Assembly (NCBI GenBank): GCA_009921385.1
Contig: RFXY01000034.1
Coordinates: 1 to 8,551, forward strand
From: Pseudomonadota bacterium
GTDB lineage: Bacteria > Pseudomonadota > Alphaproteobacteria > Rickettsiales > UBA1997
Direction: 5' to 3'
Length of the DNA stretch: 8,551 nucleotides
Of this stretch, positions 1-6,586 are shown one piece after another; position 1 is the stretch's first letter, and the number at the start of each line of letters is the position of its first letter. Below the pieces are notes generated by a model. That model was not told the origin of the DNA. It saw only the letters and a program-made list of their open reading frames with translations, and did no database searches. The position numbers and the translations under genes are program-made.

Positions 1-71
1 AGAGCGATAAATGGAATAAAGACCATATATACAATATTTATAGTTATTAGACGAGAAGCTTACCAAAATAA

Positions 72-143
72 TTGATTAAATAAATAATCAACCAAGTGAA
101 AACCTCAAATTGCTTCATTTATATAGAAAAACTACATAAATGA
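72..143. repeat. two AT-rich inverted repeats downstream of pstS
   Basis: Two short perfect inverted repeats sit side by side. TTGATTA (72-78) pairs with TAATCAA (85-91) around a 6-nt loop, and TCATTTAT (115-122) pairs with ATAAATGA (136-143) around a 13-nt loop. A 14-bp palindrome, ATTTTTGCAAAAAT, follows at 143-156. Such repeats arise easily in AT-rich DNA, so they may be chance. They could also be terminator hairpins for a rightward gene ending left of the window or for pstS read-through. No gene is convincingly visible in 1-183. Confidence 0.35.
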
Positions 144-160
144 TTTTTGCAAAAATATTA

Positions 161-194
161 GATACCATTTCAATTTTAAAATTTTAAATGGTAT
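161..194 (-). terminator. probable terminator of pstS, overlapping its stop codon
   Basis: ATACCATTT (162-170) is perfectly complementary to AAATGGTAT (186-194). The 15-nt loop is itself mostly the palindrome AATTTTAAAATT (172-183), so the stem could be extended. Read on the minus strand, the hairpin is followed by a T-rich stretch (CTAATATTTTTGC). The pstS stop codon (184-186) lies inside the structure. The stem is AT-rich and therefore weak, but its position right at the gene end supports termination or 3'-end protection. Confidence 0.5.
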
Positions 195-1272
195 TACCTA
201 TTATTTTTGCTATCTTGACCCTCACCTCAACGAGTTCATCGTGAGACAAGGGAACAAGACCTTTTTGCAACAAATAACCATCTTGACCAATGGTGTGTTG
301 ACTAATAATTTCTTTGATAAAATCGACAATACTTGGCATAGAATGCATTTGATTGATTTTAGCATAAATAAACAAAGGTCTAGAAATTTCGTAAGCCTTG
401 TTGGCAATGCTCTCAAAAGTTGGTTTTATTTGATTGATATTTACAGATTGCAGTAAATGTTTGTTTTCTTCTAAAAAACTAAAACCAAAAATACCAAAAG
501 CATTTTGATTGTTTAATAATTTTTGCACAATCAAATTATCGTTTTCACCTGCTTCAATAAAAACACCATCTGCCCTTATTTGGCTACATTTTTTTTGACG
601 AATTTTGCGATCTGGATAGTTTTGAATAAATAATTCATGATTTAAACAAACATCTTCTAAAACCAGTTCAACAAAAGAATCACGAGTGCCCGAAGTAGAT
701 GGCGGACCATAAATAACGATTGGCAAATTTGGTAAATTTTTATTAATTTGTTGCCAATTTTTATAGGGATTAGCAATAATTTTTAAGCCATCAGCACTTG
801 CCACCTTGCTAGCTAGAGCCAAAAATATATCTTGCTTAGACAACGAAAAAACAGGGGATTTTACAGTATTGGCAACCACAATGCCATCGTAGCCAAGCTT
901 AATTTCAGCAAAATTGATATGATTTTTTTGACATCTTTCTATTTCGCTAGCAGAAATAACTCTAGAAGAATTGGTAAAATCAGGAAAGTTATAACCAACT
1001 CCTTCGCAAAAAATTTTAAAACCACCGCCAGTGCCAACCGCTTCAACCACAGGTGTTTTAAAACCAGTTTCTCTGCCAAAAGTTTCAGCCACAGTGGCGA
1101 TAAAAGGATAAACAGTAGAAGAACCGGTGATTTGCAAACGATCTCTTGCGATCGAATTGCTAAAATAGTTTTTTGCCTCAAAATTTTCGTTAGCATTTGC
1201 AAAATTTGCATCTATCGAAAAATTAAAGGCAAACAAAACAGAAATTACATATAGCAAAAGTTTCATAAACAT
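184..1272 (-). CDS. pstS: phosphate ABC transporter, periplasmic phosphate-binding protein PstS
   Basis: This 362-residue protein has a hydrophobic signal peptide (MFMKLLLYVISVLFAF), with a likely cleavage site near the ANANE sequence around residue 27, so it should be exported to the periplasm. It delivers inorganic phosphate to the PstCA membrane channel. Family motifs seen are TGSSTVYPF (49-57), EAVGTGGGFKIFCEGVG (77-93), the DFTNSSR segment (98-104) and the phosphate-loop motif STSGTRDSF (192-200). These match the alphaproteobacterial PstS type. Four cysteines (89, 114, 209, 229) could form two disulfides. The start could also be Met3; no strong ribosome site separates the two. A good promoter lies upstream (1327-1355). 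No pstC, pstA or pstB follows within the visible 183 bases, and a terminator overlaps the stop, so the gene looks monocistronic. Function is secure; the genomic split is inference from a short flank. Confidence 0.95.
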   Translation of the reverse strand: MFMKLLLYVISVLFAFNFSIDANFANANENFEAKNYFSNSIARDRLQITGSSTVYPFIATVAETFGRETGFKTPVVEAVGTGGGFKIFCEGVGYNFPDFTNSSRVISASEIERCQKNHINFAEIKLGYDGIVVANTVKSPVFSLSKQDIFLALASKVASADGLKIIANPYKNWQQINKNLPNLPIVIYGPPSTSGTRDSFVELVLEDVCLNHELFIQNYPDRKIRQKKCSQIRADGVFIEAGENDNLIVQKLLNNQNAFGIFGFSFLEENKHLLQSVNINQIKPTFESIANKAYEISRPLFIYAKINQMHSMPSIVDFIKEIISQHTIGQDGYLLQKGLVPLSHDELVEVRVKIAKIIGNTI

Positions 1273-1326
1273 GTAAAAATTAACTTATAACACAAAAACA
1301 CGTCTACAAAAACAACAATTGCCAAG

Positions 1327-1355
1327 ATTTTAATTTGTTAAAATAATAAAGTCAA
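1327..1355 (-). promoter_or_regulatory. sigma-70-type promoter for pstS
   Basis: On the minus strand TTGACT (1355-1350) and TAAAAT (1332-1327) are separated by exactly 17 nt. Each hexamer matches the sigma-70 consensus at five of six positions. Transcription would begin near 1320, giving a leader of roughly 48 nt before the pstS ATG at 1272. An imperfect dyad, TCAA-7-TTGA (1352-1366), overlaps the -35 edge and could be an operator. I see no clear PhoB box (tandem CTGTCAT-like repeats). Confidence 0.5.
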
Positions 1356-1395
1356 CTAGTTATTGATTTTATGAAATAGAAAATTTAAAATTAGT

Positions 1396-1401
1396 TATAA
1401 T
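1396..1401 (+). promoter_or_regulatory. possible -10 element for the pntB operon
   Basis: A perfect TATAAT lies 32 nt before the pntB ATG. No good -35 box is found at 16-18 nt spacing; TTGATT at 1363-1368 is too far away (27 nt). A start site near 1408 would leave a leader of about 26 nt. In a region this AT-rich a TATAAT by chance is easy, so this rests mainly on position. Confidence 0.3.
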
Positions 1402-1433
1402 AGCCAATTTTTTAACAAAGTATTTCGAAAATT

Positions 1434-2849
1434 ATGCCTTCTGTCTCTATATTTTTCTATATTGTTGCTTCTAGCTTGTTTATTTTATCTCTCTACGGCT
1501 TGTCTTCGCAAAAAACCGCAAGAATCGGCAACATTTTTGGCATTTCCGCCATGATTATCGCCATTGTAAATAGTTTATTTTTACCAAATATTCAGCACAA
1601 TAAAATATTAATTCTCATAGCAATAGCAATAGGCGGTGGTATTGGCTATATCATCACAAAAAAAGTTAAAATGACCGCGATGCCTCAATTGGTGGCGGGC
1701 TTTCACTCGTTAGTTGGTTTGGCGGCGGTTTTAATCGCAATTTCTGCCCTCTATTTGCCTGTTGAATTTGGCATTAATCTTTTAGGAACAGAAAACATCA
1801 CTCTAAAAATCGGCAGTAAAATAGAAATGTTGCTCGGTGTAATAATTGGTGGCATAACATTTAGTGGCTCAATTGTTGCTTTCTTAAAACTCAACGGCAA
1901 TCTCACTAAAAGTATCGTTATTTTTCAAAATAAAAAACATAAAACTGCTCTTTATTGTTTTTATTTATTATGCATTTTAGCCATTTTCACCTTTTTACTG
2001 TTTGGTTATGCCAAAATCTCTTTTCTTTTTATTGCTTTTGCCTCTATTTTTATTGGTATTGGTCTAATCGCACCAATTGGCGGTGCCGATATGCCTGTGG
2101 TGGTTTCAATGCTAAACTCTTATTCTGGTTTCGCCACCAGTGGCATTGGCTTTACTCTTAACAACCCTGTATTAGTAATTACTGGGGCTTTAGTTGGGGC
2201 AAGCGGTGCTATTTTAAGCTACATTATGTGTAAGGCTATGAATCGCTCCATTTTTAATGTGATTTTTGCAGGATTTTCGCCACAAAATATTAGTAGCACC
2301 TCTCAAAATCAAGAAAATAAACTCATCAATTATGCCAGCCCAGAAGATGTTGCCTTCATTATGAAAAACAGCTCTTCTCTTATTATTGTTCCTGGCTATG
2401 GCATGGCAGTTGCCACCGCCCAACATGCAGTTGCCGAAATCACTCATTTGCTTATCGAAGCAGGTGTGAGTGTGAAATTTGCCATCCATCCTGTTGCAGG
2501 AAGAATGCCTGGGCATATGAATGTTTTGTTAGCAGAAGCCAACATTGATTACGAAAAAGTTTTTGAGCTCGAAGAAATTAATTCCGAATTTAAAACTACC
2601 GATGTTGTTTTGGTAATCGGTGCCAACGATGTCACCAACCCTGCAGCCAAATATGATAAACAAAGCCCAATTTACGGTATGCCAATTTTAGAAGTAAGCC
2701 AAGCAAAAACGGTGTTTTTTATAAAAAGATCGCTATCTTCTGGCTATGCTGGGGTTGATAACGAATTATTTTTTCAAGCAAATACTTTTATGGTTTTAGG
2801 CGATGCCAAAAAAATTGCCGAAGAAATTGCAAAAAATCTTAAAATATAA
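1434..2849 (+). CDS. pntB: NAD(P) transhydrogenase, subunit beta (PntB)
   Basis: PntB is the membrane and NADP(H)-binding subunit of the proton-translocating transhydrogenase, which uses the proton gradient to make NADPH from NADH. The 471 residues fit the usual length (462 in E. coli). The N-terminal half has many membrane helices and the conserved FHSLVGLAA segment; His91 falls at the same number as the channel histidine of E. coli PntB. The segment [18 protein letters not shown] (216-233) is also typical. The C-terminal NADP domain has [15 protein letters not shown] (321-335), [18 protein letters not shown] (352-369), [12 protein letters not shown] (394-405) and KRS...GYAGVDN (431-443). 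The N-terminus aligns with family members, fixing the start although no ribosome site is obvious. The partner PntA is not adjacent: upstream is the divergent pstS, downstream argH after 2 nt. PntA must be elsewhere if the enzyme works. Confidence 0.98.
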   Translation: MPSVSIFFYIVASSLFILSLYGLSSQKTARIGNIFGISAMIIAIVNSLFLPNIQHNKILILIAIAIGGGIGYIITKKVKMTAMPQLVAGFHSLVGLAAVLIAISALYLPVEFGINLLGTENITLKIGSKIEMLLGVIIGGITFSGSIVAFLKLNGNLTKSIVIFQNKKHKTALYCFYLLCILAIFTFLLFGYAKISFLFIAFASIFIGIGLIAPIGGADMPVVVSMLNSYSGFATSGIGFTLNNPVLVITGALVGASGAILSYIMCKAMNRSIFNVIFAGFSPQNISSTSQNQENKLINYASPEDVAFIMKNSSSLIIVPGYGMAVATAQHAVAEITHLLIEAGVSVKFAIHPVAGRMPGHMNVLLAEANIDYEKVFELEEINSEFKTTDVVLVIGANDVTNPAAKYDKQSPIYGMPILEVSQAKTVFFIKRSLSSGYAGVDNELFFQANTFMVLGDAKKIAEEIAKNLKI

Positions 2850-2851
2850 AT

Positions 2852-4246
2852 ATGACCACCAATCAAATGTGGGGGGGCAGATTCAGCCAAGCTCCCGACA
2901 GTTTAATGCAAGAAATCAATCAATCAATTAGCTTTGATAAACTACTCTATAATCAAGATATTGCTGGCTCCATCGCTCATTGCCAAATGCTGGCAAAAAC
3001 CAACATCATAAGCCAAGAAGAAGCCGAAAAAATTATTGCCGGGCTTTTGCAAATCAAGCAAGAAATAACAGAAAATAAATTCGAATTTAAAATCGCCCTC
3101 GAAGATATTCACATGAACATCGAAAGTAGATTAATCGAAATTATTGGCGATGTGGCAGGCAAACTTCATACCGCACGATCTCGCAACGATCAGGTCGCCC
3201 TTGATTTGCGGCTATTTGTTCGCGATAATCTTGACGAAATCAAGCAACTGTTAATAATTTTACAAGAAAATCTACTCAATCAAGCCAACAAAAACCTCGC
3301 AGTAATCATGCCCGGCTTTACCCACTTGCAACTCGCCCAGCCTGTGCTTTTTTCGCATCATCTTTTGGCTTATTTTGAAATGTTTAAACGCGACATTTCT
3401 AGGCTTAGCGATCTTAAAAACAGGCTAAATCAATGCCCTCTTGGCTCTTGCGCTTTGGCGGGCACCTCTTTTCCTATCGATCGTCATTTCGTGGCAAGCC
3501 AACTTGGCTTTGATTCGCCAACCAACAACTCAATGGATAGTGTTTCTGATCGCGATTTTGCTTGTGAATTTTTATTTTGTTTAAGCCTAATCGCCAACCA
3601 TCTTTCTCGATTTGCCGAAGAAATTGTTATTTGGATGAGTAAAGGTTTTAAATTTATTAGCTTATCCGATAAATTCACTTCTGGTAGCTCGATTATGCCT
3701 CAAAAGAAAAACCCCGACTCAGCCGAGCTAATTCGAGGCAAAAATGGGCGAGTCACTTCTGCTTTATTTTCTTTGCTTACCACTCTAAAAGCACTGCCCC
3801 TCACCTATTCTAAAGATATGCAAGAAGATAAAGAGCCAGTTTTTGATGCTTGCTATCAAACCAAACTCATCATCAAAACAATGTCGGCAATGCTTGTTGA
3901 TATGTCGGTTCATGCACAAAATATGCTAAATATGGCCTCGGCAGACTATTCTTGTGCCACCGATTTGGCCGATTGGTTAGTCAAAAATCTGCAACTTCCT
4001 TTTCGCAAAAGTCATCATATTACAGGTGCCATAGTGAAAATGGCAGAACAACAAAATTTGCCCCTACATTTATTGAGTCTGCAACAAATGCAAACAATTT
4101 GCCCGCAAATCAACGAAAATATTTTTACTTGCTTGGAAGTGCATCATTCGGTAAATTCTAAAAACAGCTACGGCGGAACAGCCACCACCAGTGTGCAACA
4201 GCAAATACAATTAGCAGAACAATATTTACAAAATCTCAAATGTTAG
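2852..4246 (+). CDS. argH: argininosuccinate lyase
   Basis: ArgH cleaves argininosuccinate to arginine and fumarate, the last step of arginine synthesis, as a cytosolic homotetramer of the fumarase/aspartase superfamily. The 464-residue length is normal. Conserved elements in order are WGGRF (7-11), ALEDIHMNIE (82-91), GKLHTARSRNDQVALDLR (103-120), MPGFTHLQLAQP (153-164) with the active-site His158, PLGSCALAGTSFPIDR (196-211), and the signature loop SGSSIMPQKKNPD (277-289) with the catalytic serine, followed by QEDKEP (324-329) and ATDLADWLVKNLQLPFRKSHH (369-389). All key residues are present, so it should be active. It starts 2 nt after the pntB stop, and the next gene's ATG lies within its last codons. 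No other arginine gene is in the window; it would need ArgG or an argininosuccinate source elsewhere. Confidence 0.98.
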   Translation: MTTNQMWGGRFSQAPDSLMQEINQSISFDKLLYNQDIAGSIAHCQMLAKTNIISQEEAEKIIAGLLQIKQEITENKFEFKIALEDIHMNIESRLIEIIGDVAGKLHTARSRNDQVALDLRLFVRDNLDEIKQLLIILQENLLNQANKNLAVIMPGFTHLQLAQPVLFSHHLLAYFEMFKRDISRLSDLKNRLNQCPLGSCALAGTSFPIDRHFVASQLGFDSPTNNSMDSVSDRDFACEFLFCLSLIANHLSRFAEEIVIWMSKGFKFISLSDKFTSGSSIMPQKKNPDSAELIRGKNGRVTSALFSLLTTLKALPLTYSKDMQEDKEPVFDACYQTKLIIKTMSAMLVDMSVHAQNMLNMASADYSCATDLADWLVKNLQLPFRKSHHITGAIVKMAEQQNLPLHLLSLQQMQTICPQINENIFTCLEVHHSVNSKNSYGGTATTSVQQQIQLAEQYLQNLKC

Positions 4247-4353
4247 CAAAAATTTTTCTCATTTTATTGTTGTTGGTAAGTTGTGGCAGAAAATCGCCAC
4301 TCGAGCCACCGCCACACTATAAAAGACCAAACTTTAAAGGAATTTTCGAATAA
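4240..4353 (+). CDS. lptM: small LptM/YifL-like outer-membrane lipoprotein
   Basis: A 37-residue reading frame starts with the ATG inside ATGTTAG at the end of argH (7-nt overlap) and stops 5 nt before spoT. It begins MLAKIFLILLLLVSC: Met, Lys, a leucine-rich core and a lipobox, LVSC, with the lipidation cysteine at residue 15. The mature part starts CGRKSPLEPPP, closely matching the CGxKGPLyxPP start of E. coli YifL/LptM, and ends in KRPNFKGIFE. In E. coli, LptM binds the LptD-LptE translocon and helps LptD mature. In many proteobacteria such a lipoprotein gene lies next to argH or lysA, which supports the call. At about 22 mature residues it is shorter than the E. coli protein. No Shine-Dalgarno is visible, so translation is probably coupled to argH. 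The lipoprotein nature is well supported; the LptM function is inferred from the motif and position. Confidence 0.85.
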   Translation: MLAKIFLILLLLVSCGRKSPLEPPPHYKRPNFKGIFE

Positions 4354-4358
4354 AAATT

Positions 4359-6497
4359 ATGCTTTCTTTTGTAGAATTATTTAATAAAATCAAGGCTTAC
4401 AACCCAAATAGCGATCGCAACATCATTCAAAAAGCCTACATTTTAGCCAAAGATTCTCACGGCAATCAAAAAAGACACTCTGGCGACCCATATTTTGCTC
4501 ATCCTGTTGCCGTTGCCGAAATTATTATCTCTTTAAAACTCGACGATCAATCAATTGCTGCCGCTCTTTTGCACGATGTGGTAGAAGATACCGAAGTTAG
4601 TTTAGCTGAAATCAAAGAAAGTTTCGACGACGAAATCGCCAGTTTAGTAGATGGCATCACCAAATTAGGTAAAATCGAAATTCTACCTGCCAACGAACGA
4701 TTGGCAGAAAACTTTCGCAAACTCACCATGGCAATGTCGCAAGACATTCGGGTTTTGCTTATCAAACTTGCCGATCGCCTGCACAATATGCGAACCTTGC
4801 ATTTTGTGCCTTCTACCGAAAAAAGAATCAAAAAAGCCAAAGAAAGCCTCGAAATATATGCTCCACTTGCTGGCCGAATCGGGCTTAACAACATCAAAGA
4901 AGAATTGCAAGAGTTGGCTTTTTCTATTATTCACACTCAAGAATATCAACAAATTGTCGAAAAATTACAAGATATTAGGCAAAAAAATCAAGATTTAATC
5001 GACAAAATACTCTCTGAATTACAACATCTTTTTGTTGACGAAAACTTTGTTTGTCATATTTCTGGTCGAGAAAAAAAACCCTACTCTATTTGGCAAAAAA
5101 TGCAACAAAAAAACATTGGTTTTTATAGTTTGCACGATATTATGGCTTTTCGCATTTTAGTAGAAAATGTCGCCGACTGCTACCAAACTTTAGGAATTGT
5201 GAATTCAAATTTTAATATGATTCCGGGCACTTTTAAAGATTACATCAGCACACCCAAAGAAAATGGCTATCAATCGCTACATTTGGTTATTTTAGGACCC
5301 TTTAATAAAAAAATTGAAATACAAATTCGTAGCCAAAAAATGCACGAAATAGCCGAAATTGGCTTGGCGACTCATTGGCACTACAAACAGCACGGTAAAA
5401 GCAAATTTTCGGCCACCAATTTACAACAAGAAAGCAATCAATATCGCTGGATTCGTGAATTAATACACCTATTTGAAACTTCTGAAACCGCCAGCGAAGT
5501 GCTAAAACACAACAAATTAGCCATGCACAAAGACGAAGTTTTTTGCTTCACTCCCAATGGCGATATTTTTAACTTACCTTTTGGCTCAACCATTATTGAT
5601 TTTGCCTATGCAGTGCATTCAGAAGTTGGTAATGCTTGCATTTCTGGCAAAATAAATGGCAACATCGCCCCACTTAGACAAAAGCTAGAAAACGGCGATC
5701 AGGTTGAAATCATCACTTCTAAAAATGCCAAGCCATCGTCAAATTGGCTACAATTCGCCTTCACCTCGAAAGCCAGATCGGCCATTAGGCACTTTATTAA
5801 AAACGAAAAATTTAGCGAATATGTAACTTTAGGCAAGGCAATTTTGCATAAATTTTTTCTTAGCAAAGAGCAAGAATTACAAGAAAAAGATCTAGAAAAA
5901 GCTTTGCATTATTTTAGCAAAAAAACCATTGCCGATCTTTATTTTAAGGTTGCCGAAGGTGTCATCACTCGACAAGAAGTTTTTAAAGTATTGCATCCTC
6001 ACCATCAAGAAATCATTAAAAAACCCGAAAAAATCACCAAAAAAACCCCACAATACCAGTTGCCAATTGAAGGGCTAGTTGACGGCATGTCGATTAAATA
6101 TGCCGGCTGTTGCAACCCAATTTTTGGCGACCCCATTATCGGCATCATCAACACCGGAGTTGGAGTTACAATACATCGACAATCTTGCCTGCATTTAAAA
6201 AATTTAGTGCTTACTCAACAAAGAGTTTTAGATATTCACTGGAAAAATCAACAAAATCAACAGCAATCTTACACCGCCCAAATTTTTTTAGTGATCGATG
6301 CCAAAAATGGCGGGCTTGCCGAAATTACAAGCATCGTTGCCAAAAAGAAAATCAACATCATCAGCCTAAAAACCCTCAAACGCCAGCACGAAACCCTAGA
6401 AATTCTATTAAACATAGCAGTAATTAGCTTGCAACAACTACACGAAATAATTTCTGCCCTAAAAATGTCAAGCAAAGTTATTTCTGTAAATCGCTAG
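4359..6497 (+). CDS. spoT: bifunctional (p)ppGpp synthetase/hydrolase, RelA/SpoT homologue
   Basis: This long RSH enzyme makes and degrades the alarmone (p)ppGpp, linking starvation to growth. It has 712 residues, close to E. coli SpoT (702). The hydrolase domain (about 25-200) shows His48, the HD pair His72-Asp73, Glu76-Asp77 and LADRLHN (137-143); the HD pair has the same numbers as in E. coli SpoT. The synthetase domain (about 230-345) has GREKKPYSIWQKM (236-248), Asp260 in HDIMAFR, GYQSLH (303-308) and EIQIR (320-324), which are the catalytic and binding residues. A TGS domain follows (about 392-455), then a helical region, a zinc-finger-like segment with Cys584-Cys585, His606 and Cys610, and a C-terminal ACT domain (about 640-712). 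No motif is missing, so both activities are predicted. It is the last gene of the pntB-argH-lptM cluster. A weak AAAGGA lies 17 nt upstream of the ATG, too far to be a normal ribosome site. Confidence 0.98.
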   Translation: MLSFVELFNKIKAYNPNSDRNIIQKAYILAKDSHGNQKRHSGDPYFAHPVAVAEIIISLKLDDQSIAAALLHDVVEDTEVSLAEIKESFDDEIASLVDGITKLGKIEILPANERLAENFRKLTMAMSQDIRVLLIKLADRLHNMRTLHFVPSTEKRIKKAKESLEIYAPLAGRIGLNNIKEELQELAFSIIHTQEYQQIVEKLQDIRQKNQDLIDKILSELQHLFVDENFVCHISGREKKPYSIWQKMQQKNIGFYSLHDIMAFRILVENVADCYQTLGIVNSNFNMIPGTFKDYISTPKENGYQSLHLVILGPFNKKIEIQIRSQKMHEIAEIGLATHWHYKQHGKSKFSATNLQQESNQYRWIRELIHLFETSETASEVLKHNKLAMHKDEVFCFTPNGDIFNLPFGSTIIDFAYAVHSEVGNACISGKINGNIAPLRQKLENGDQVEIITSKNAKPSSNWLQFAFTSKARSAIRHFIKNEKFSEYVTLGKAILHKFFLSKEQELQEKDLEKALHYFSKKTIADLYFKVAEGVITRQEVFKVLHPHHQEIIKKPEKITKKTPQYQLPIEGLVDGMSIKYAGCCNPIFGDPIIGIINTGVGVTIHRQSCLHLKNLVLTQQRVLDIHWKNQQNQQQSYTAQIFLVIDAKNGGLAEITSIVAKKKINIISLKTLKRQHETLEILLNIAVISLQQLHEIISALKMSSKVISVNR

Positions 6498-6586
6498 TGG
6501 TATAAGATCGAGTGCCGTGGCAGTGTCGGCAACCAGCATTCGGATATTCCACTTCTTGCAGAAGGGGAATTTAGATCGAATTACTA
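6498..6586. other. GC-richer structured island between convergent spoT and dnaA
   Basis: This gap is visibly richer in G and C than the surrounding genes. TGCCG (6513-6517) pairs with CGGCA (6527-6531) around a 9-nt loop. ATTCC-A-CTTCT (6546-6556) pairs with AGAAG-G-GGAAT (6560-6570) around the loop TGC, giving ten base pairs and one A.G mismatch. The block lies between two direct copies of AGATCGA (6505-6511 and 6573-6579), which resemble a target-site duplication, but the insert has no terminal inverted repeats. No U-run follows the hairpins on either strand, so it is not a standard intrinsic terminator, though it may still end both transcripts. On the minus strand a 30-codon frame (6570-6478, no ATG) reads EYPNAGCRHCHGTRSYTTS with a CxxCH motif; it may be a gene fragment or chance. 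I do not recognise it as a known RNA. Confidence 0.5.

Noticed and set aside
1..75. Open frame from the left edge on the plus strand (24 codons, stop TGA at 73-75) that could be the end of a truncated gene
   Set aside because: Too short and compositionally ordinary for AT-rich DNA; the residues match no family I recognise. The inverted repeat at its stop codon is suggestive but not enough.
222..1254. Several reading frames overlapping pstS on both strands
   Set aside because: All are shadows of pstS, which has clear family motifs throughout its length; the shadow products show no recognisable domain.
2214..2516. 100-codon minus-strand frame inside pntB
   Set aside because: Antisense to the highly conserved NADP-binding domain of PntB, with no ribosome site or recognisable motif.
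4547..4952. Two minus-strand frames inside the spoT hydrolase domain
   Set aside because: Antisense shadows produced by the conserved RSH coding sequence; no motif or promoter supports them.
6498..6586. Structured gap as a tmRNA, 4.5S SRP RNA, RNase P RNA or tRNA
   Set aside because: It is too short for tmRNA or RNase P RNA, lacks the conserved SRP RNA loop, and has no tRNA cloverleaf.
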